Positions 5,481-6,883 of a stretch of 6,883 nucleotides of DNA are shown here, piece by piece (position 1 is the first letter of the stretch; the number at the start of each line of letters is the position of its first letter). Source of the stretch: Candidatus Bathyarchaeota archaeon (GTDB taxonomy: Archaea > Thermoproteota > Bathyarchaeia > Bathyarchaeales > UBA233); NCBI GenBank assembly GCA_029907045.1, contig JARYMR010000081.1:1-6883 (forward strand), given 5' to 3'. A model generated the notes under the pieces. It was not told the origin of the DNA and searched no databases. It saw nothing but the letters and a program-made list of their open reading frames with translations. Made by a program: the position numbers and the translations under genes.

Positions 5481-6138
5481 ATGGCTAGGGCAAAACCGCA
5501 CACTGGAACGCCGAGCAAATATCCATCGCTTCCAAAGAGCTCGCTGGAGTTCGCCAAGCCAGGTATGTTCACGCCAGAGGGGCGACTACTTCAGGTGGAG
5601 TGGGCACGGAAGTGTCCATCAGGTGGCAACCTCGCTGTCGCGATGAAGACGTCGGATGGGCTGCTCTTGGCTAAAGGGAAAGCTTCTGTGAAAGCAGAAT
5701 TGGGGAGAAGAATACCTTGTATCTGGCACGTAGCCCAATCCTTGGCGTTCGTGGCCACTGGCAATATAGGAGACATGTTCTATGTTCATGACATGCTTAC
5801 AAGCAAGAACACCCAGACATTTAGAGATGCAGCCCGTAGGATTCGGGGCATTCTTCACGAGCACGCGGTGAGCACGGTCAAGCGACCGCTTGCTCTCTTC
5901 ATTCTCCTCGGAGGATTTGACGACGGAGTCCAGAAGATTGTTGACATAGACGTATTGGGGTTCTCAGGCTGAGTGTGACGCTTGGGCGATTGGCTACGGA
6001 GACATGAAAGCACGAGACCTGTGGGCAAGGTACTGGAAGCCAAGCCTGAATCGCAAATCGGGGGTTCAACTTATCAAGAAGATATATAGGTCATTGGTTA
6101 TGGAGACATGCTTCCTGCCGAGACCTGACTCAAAATGA
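5481..6138 (+). pseudogene. Proteasome alpha-type subunit-like gene with +1 frameshift
   Basis: The first frame (5481-5972, 163 aa) carries the alpha-subunit N-helix signature GMFTPEGRLLQVEWARK (28-44), then GNLAVAMKTSDGLLLAKG, FVATGNIGD and KRPLALFILLGGFDDG, ending at a TGA. The family continues in the +1 frame from about 5962: AECDAWAIGYGDMKAR, then YWKPSL and GVQLIKKIYRSLVME, to TGA at 6136-6138. Joined, the product is about 220 aa, close to a normal alpha subunit. Removing one base in TTGGGGTTC (5955-5963) restores the frame. Alpha subunits form the outer rings of the 20S core and lack the catalytic threonine. The N-terminal extension of about 25 residues is unusual. Base composition is visibly richer in G and C than the genes at 1-5086, which suggests a different history. 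A sequencing error in the G run is possible. Confidence 0.72.
5989..6125 (+). repeat. Imperfect direct repeat inside the proteasome-like gene
   Basis: ATTGGCTACGGAGACATG at 5989-6006 recurs as ATTGGTTATGGAGACATG at 6093-6110, with two differences in 18 bases. CGAGACCTG also follows in both copies. The offset of 104 nt is not a multiple of three, so the second copy encodes IGYGDM in a different frame. Confidence 0.5.
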
Positions 6139-6260
6139 AGCTCGCAATAGGCCATAAAGCGGAAATTTGCAAGGTCCACTTCAACGTTATGGTGCACACA
6201 TAGAGGTTATTTTAATCATCATTTTTGAGCCGCCCCTTTAGAGAATATTTTTTGAATAAG

Positions 6261-6285
6261 ACTGAATAGAACTCAGAAATTCAGT
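6261..6285. repeat. Inverted repeat ACTGAAT / ATTCAGT
   Basis: Perfect 7-bp arms (6261-6267 and 6279-6285) are separated by 11 nt. Outside them, CCCCT at 6233-6237 faces AGGGG at 6296-6300. This could be a nested stem-loop or merely chance in A/T-rich DNA. Confidence 0.4.
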
Positions 6286-6324
6286 TTCGTTGTTTAGGGG
6301 ACATCTCTTTTTGTCTTACGAGCG

Positions 6325-6392
6325 TGACAGTTTTAAATGACAGTGAAACCTAACCCCCCGCACTAAATCTCACTTAAGGGTTTAAACTGTCA
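6325..6392. repeat. Inverted repeat TGACAGTTTTAAA ... TTTAAACTGTCA
   Basis: The left arm (6325-6337) matches the reverse complement of the right arm (6381-6392) with one extra T. A second left copy, TGACAGTGAAACC (6338-6350), can also pair with the right arm, as GGGTTTAAACTGTCA. The 68-nt span holds a run of six C. Operator, hairpin RNA or ends of a tiny mobile element are all possible. Confidence 0.45.
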
Positions 6393-6423
6393 ACTTCTTG
6401 AACTTTAATAGCATTGTCATTTA

Positions 6424-6615
6424 TTGGAGACTTTTCTGCCACATACAATCACTCTTGAAACTACGTGTACTTCTGGGTATCCGTTCAAGGTAATGTCATG
6501 TAGCCCAGCTTTGAGAAACAGTTCTAAGATCCAGAAGCTTTTTGAGAACGCGAAACAGTTTCATGACAGGCACTGGTTATGGGTTAGATTATTAACGAAA
6601 AGCGATGCTGAATGA
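6424..6615 (+). CDS. Doubtful small ORF (63 aa), unrecognised
   Basis: The ORF opens with TTG and has no ribosome binding site. Its product has C15, C26, H47 and H50 (the last two in FHDRH), which could suggest a degenerate metal site, and a helix-like segment KIQKLFENAKQFHDRHWLW (35-53). I recognise no family. It may be a decayed fragment of a larger gene or a chance ORF in the intergenic stretch. Confidence 0.2.
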   Translation: METFLPHTITLETTCTSGYPFKVMSCSPALRNSSKIQKLFENAKQFHDRHWLWVRLLTKSDAE

Positions 6616-6638
6616 CATAAAGAAACTTCTGCTGATAA

Positions 6639-6883
6639 AAAGAAAACCAAAAAAGAGAATTTTGCGGGGAAATTTTTATCGCGACTGTCTGTAAGTGCCG
6701 AGGGCCGGGTTTGAACCGGCGACAACCCTCCATTTTCAAAAATAACGGAATTTTGAATTCCGAATTGAGAATAGAGAATATTGAGGATGATTTGGAGAAT
6801 TTTAAGCTTTTTGCGAGGGCAAAATTGGGCCTAGCTAAGGAAACCGTGAAGCATTATGCACGTAGAGTTAGAAGATTTCTCAG
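6639..6883 (+). CDS. Tyrosine recombinase (integrase), N-terminal part, runs off window
   Basis: The frame is open from the base after a TAA (6636-6638) to the window end. From about 6780 it encodes IEDDLENFKLFARAKLGL, then AKETVKHYARRVRRFL. This is the SAM-like core-binding domain of XerC/phage-type integrases ('dl..F..f....gls..Tv..y...vrrFl'). The catalytic R..HxxR..Y domain lies beyond the window. There is no in-frame ATG or GTG; TTG at 6711, 6753 or 6765 are the only reasonable starts and none has a clear ribosome binding site. The stretch before the domain reads through a tRNA 3' half on the opposite strand (CRGPGLNRRQPS). That arrangement is known for archaeal integrases whose att site overlaps the gene's 5' end, and would fit a C-terminal int fragment left by integration. 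Confidence 0.7.
6657..6668 (+). repeat. Direct repeat copy C: GAATTTTGCGGG
   Basis: Differs from copies A and B by one base and is likewise preceded by an A/G-rich run. It lies 28 nt from the tRNA 3'-half fragment and within the open recombinase frame. Confidence 0.5.
6696..6731 (-). other. tRNA 3' half on minus strand, probable integrase attachment site
   Basis: Read on the minus strand: variable-loop-like TTGTC, a perfect T-arm GCCGG-TTCAAAC-CCGGC (6704-6720), then acceptor CCTCGGC (6697-6703) and discriminator A (6696). The matching 5' acceptor GCCGAGG with D-arm is not found upstream on that strand, so only the 3' half is present. Archaeal tyrosine integrases commonly use tRNA 3' halves as attachment sites. 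Its position directly before the recombinase domain supports an attL/attR or attP role. The tRNA identity cannot be set because the anticodon is not recoverable. Confidence 0.7.
6746..6762. repeat. Palindrome CGGAATT-TTG-AATTCCG near the recombinase start
   Basis: Perfect 7-bp arms with a 3-nt spacer lie between the tRNA fragment and the core-binding domain, across the TTG at 6753. It could be a recombinase core or arm site, an autoregulatory operator, or a hairpin in the mRNA. Confidence 0.45.

Larger units (their letters stand above)
6139..6638. other. Mostly non-coding stretch with inverted repeats
   Basis: About 500 nt separate the proteasome-like remnant from the recombinase frame. No confident gene is visible on either strand. 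It contains T-runs near 6221-6251, two inverted-repeat structures (6261-6285 and 6325-6392) and one doubtful ORF (6424-6615). It probably represents decayed or intergenic DNA of the integrated region. Confidence 0.5.

Noticed and set aside
5591..6043. Minus-strand ORFs opposite the proteasome-like gene
   Set aside because: The plus strand carries the proteasome alpha signature throughout; the antisense products are low-complexity and unrecognised.
6353..6361. CCCCCCGCA as another tRNA acceptor end
   Set aside because: No T-arm (GGTTCRAnnCC) precedes it, so the match to the acceptor sequence is most likely chance.
5141..6668. Three repeat copies as a possible CRISPR array
   Set aside because: Only three 12-base copies with spacings of 218 and 1298 nt; CRISPR repeats are longer and evenly spaced.
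6799..6815. AAAAAGCTTAAAATTC on the minus strand, resembling the promoter element
   Set aside because: It falls inside the recombinase core-binding domain and no gene starts downstream on the minus strand.

Overview
The window reads as archaeal chromosome, most likely from the TACK side and plausibly Bathyarchaeia (an inference from gene content). The evidence is an archaeal-type wybutosine enzyme (Taw1), a translin, endonuclease V, a stand-alone MetRS-beta-like tRNA-binding protein, GGTG-type ribosome binding sites, frequent GTG/TTG starts, and a recurring AAAGCTTAAA promoter element. No rRNA or complete tRNA gene is visible.

Positions 1-5086 form a compact plus-strand block of housekeeping-type genes: a divergent serine hydroxymethyltransferase (1-1182), Taw1 (1233-2204), a 63-residue AbrB-like protein (2348-2539), then a tight translin / endonuclease V / HD-hydrolase run (2659-4714), and the MetRS-beta-like protein (4760-5086). 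Translin and endonuclease V overlap by ATGA, and the HD gene follows 26 nt later from a TTG start with a good Shine-Dalgarno. The MetRS-beta-like gene has its own promoter element, which lies across the stop codon of the HD gene. Most of these proteins act on RNA or tRNA: Taw1 on tRNA-Phe, translin as an RNase, HD possibly as an RNase, MetRS-beta as a tRNA binder.

Positions 5087 to the end look like an accessory zone with integration scars. It holds an integrase-type zinc-ribbon ORF on the minus strand (5157-5303), a tRNA 3'-half-like fragment (about 5365-5413), and a G/C-richer proteasome alpha-like gene broken by a +1 frameshift (5481-6138). After that come about 500 nt of mostly non-coding DNA with inverted repeats. 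The window ends with a second tRNA 3' half on the minus strand (6696-6731) inside the opening of a plus-strand tyrosine-recombinase frame that runs off the edge. A 12-base motif, GGATTTTGCGGG, occurs twice exactly and once with one mismatch, each time beside one of these integration-related pieces.

The first part therefore looks like ordinary core genome with an RNA-processing flavour. The second part looks like layered remnants of tRNA-targeting integrative elements around a decaying proteasome-like gene. No clearly new defence or catalytic system is visible. The most unusual items are the residue changes in the SHMT-like enzyme, the integrase frame passing through a tRNA fragment, and the shared 12-mer at the junctions.
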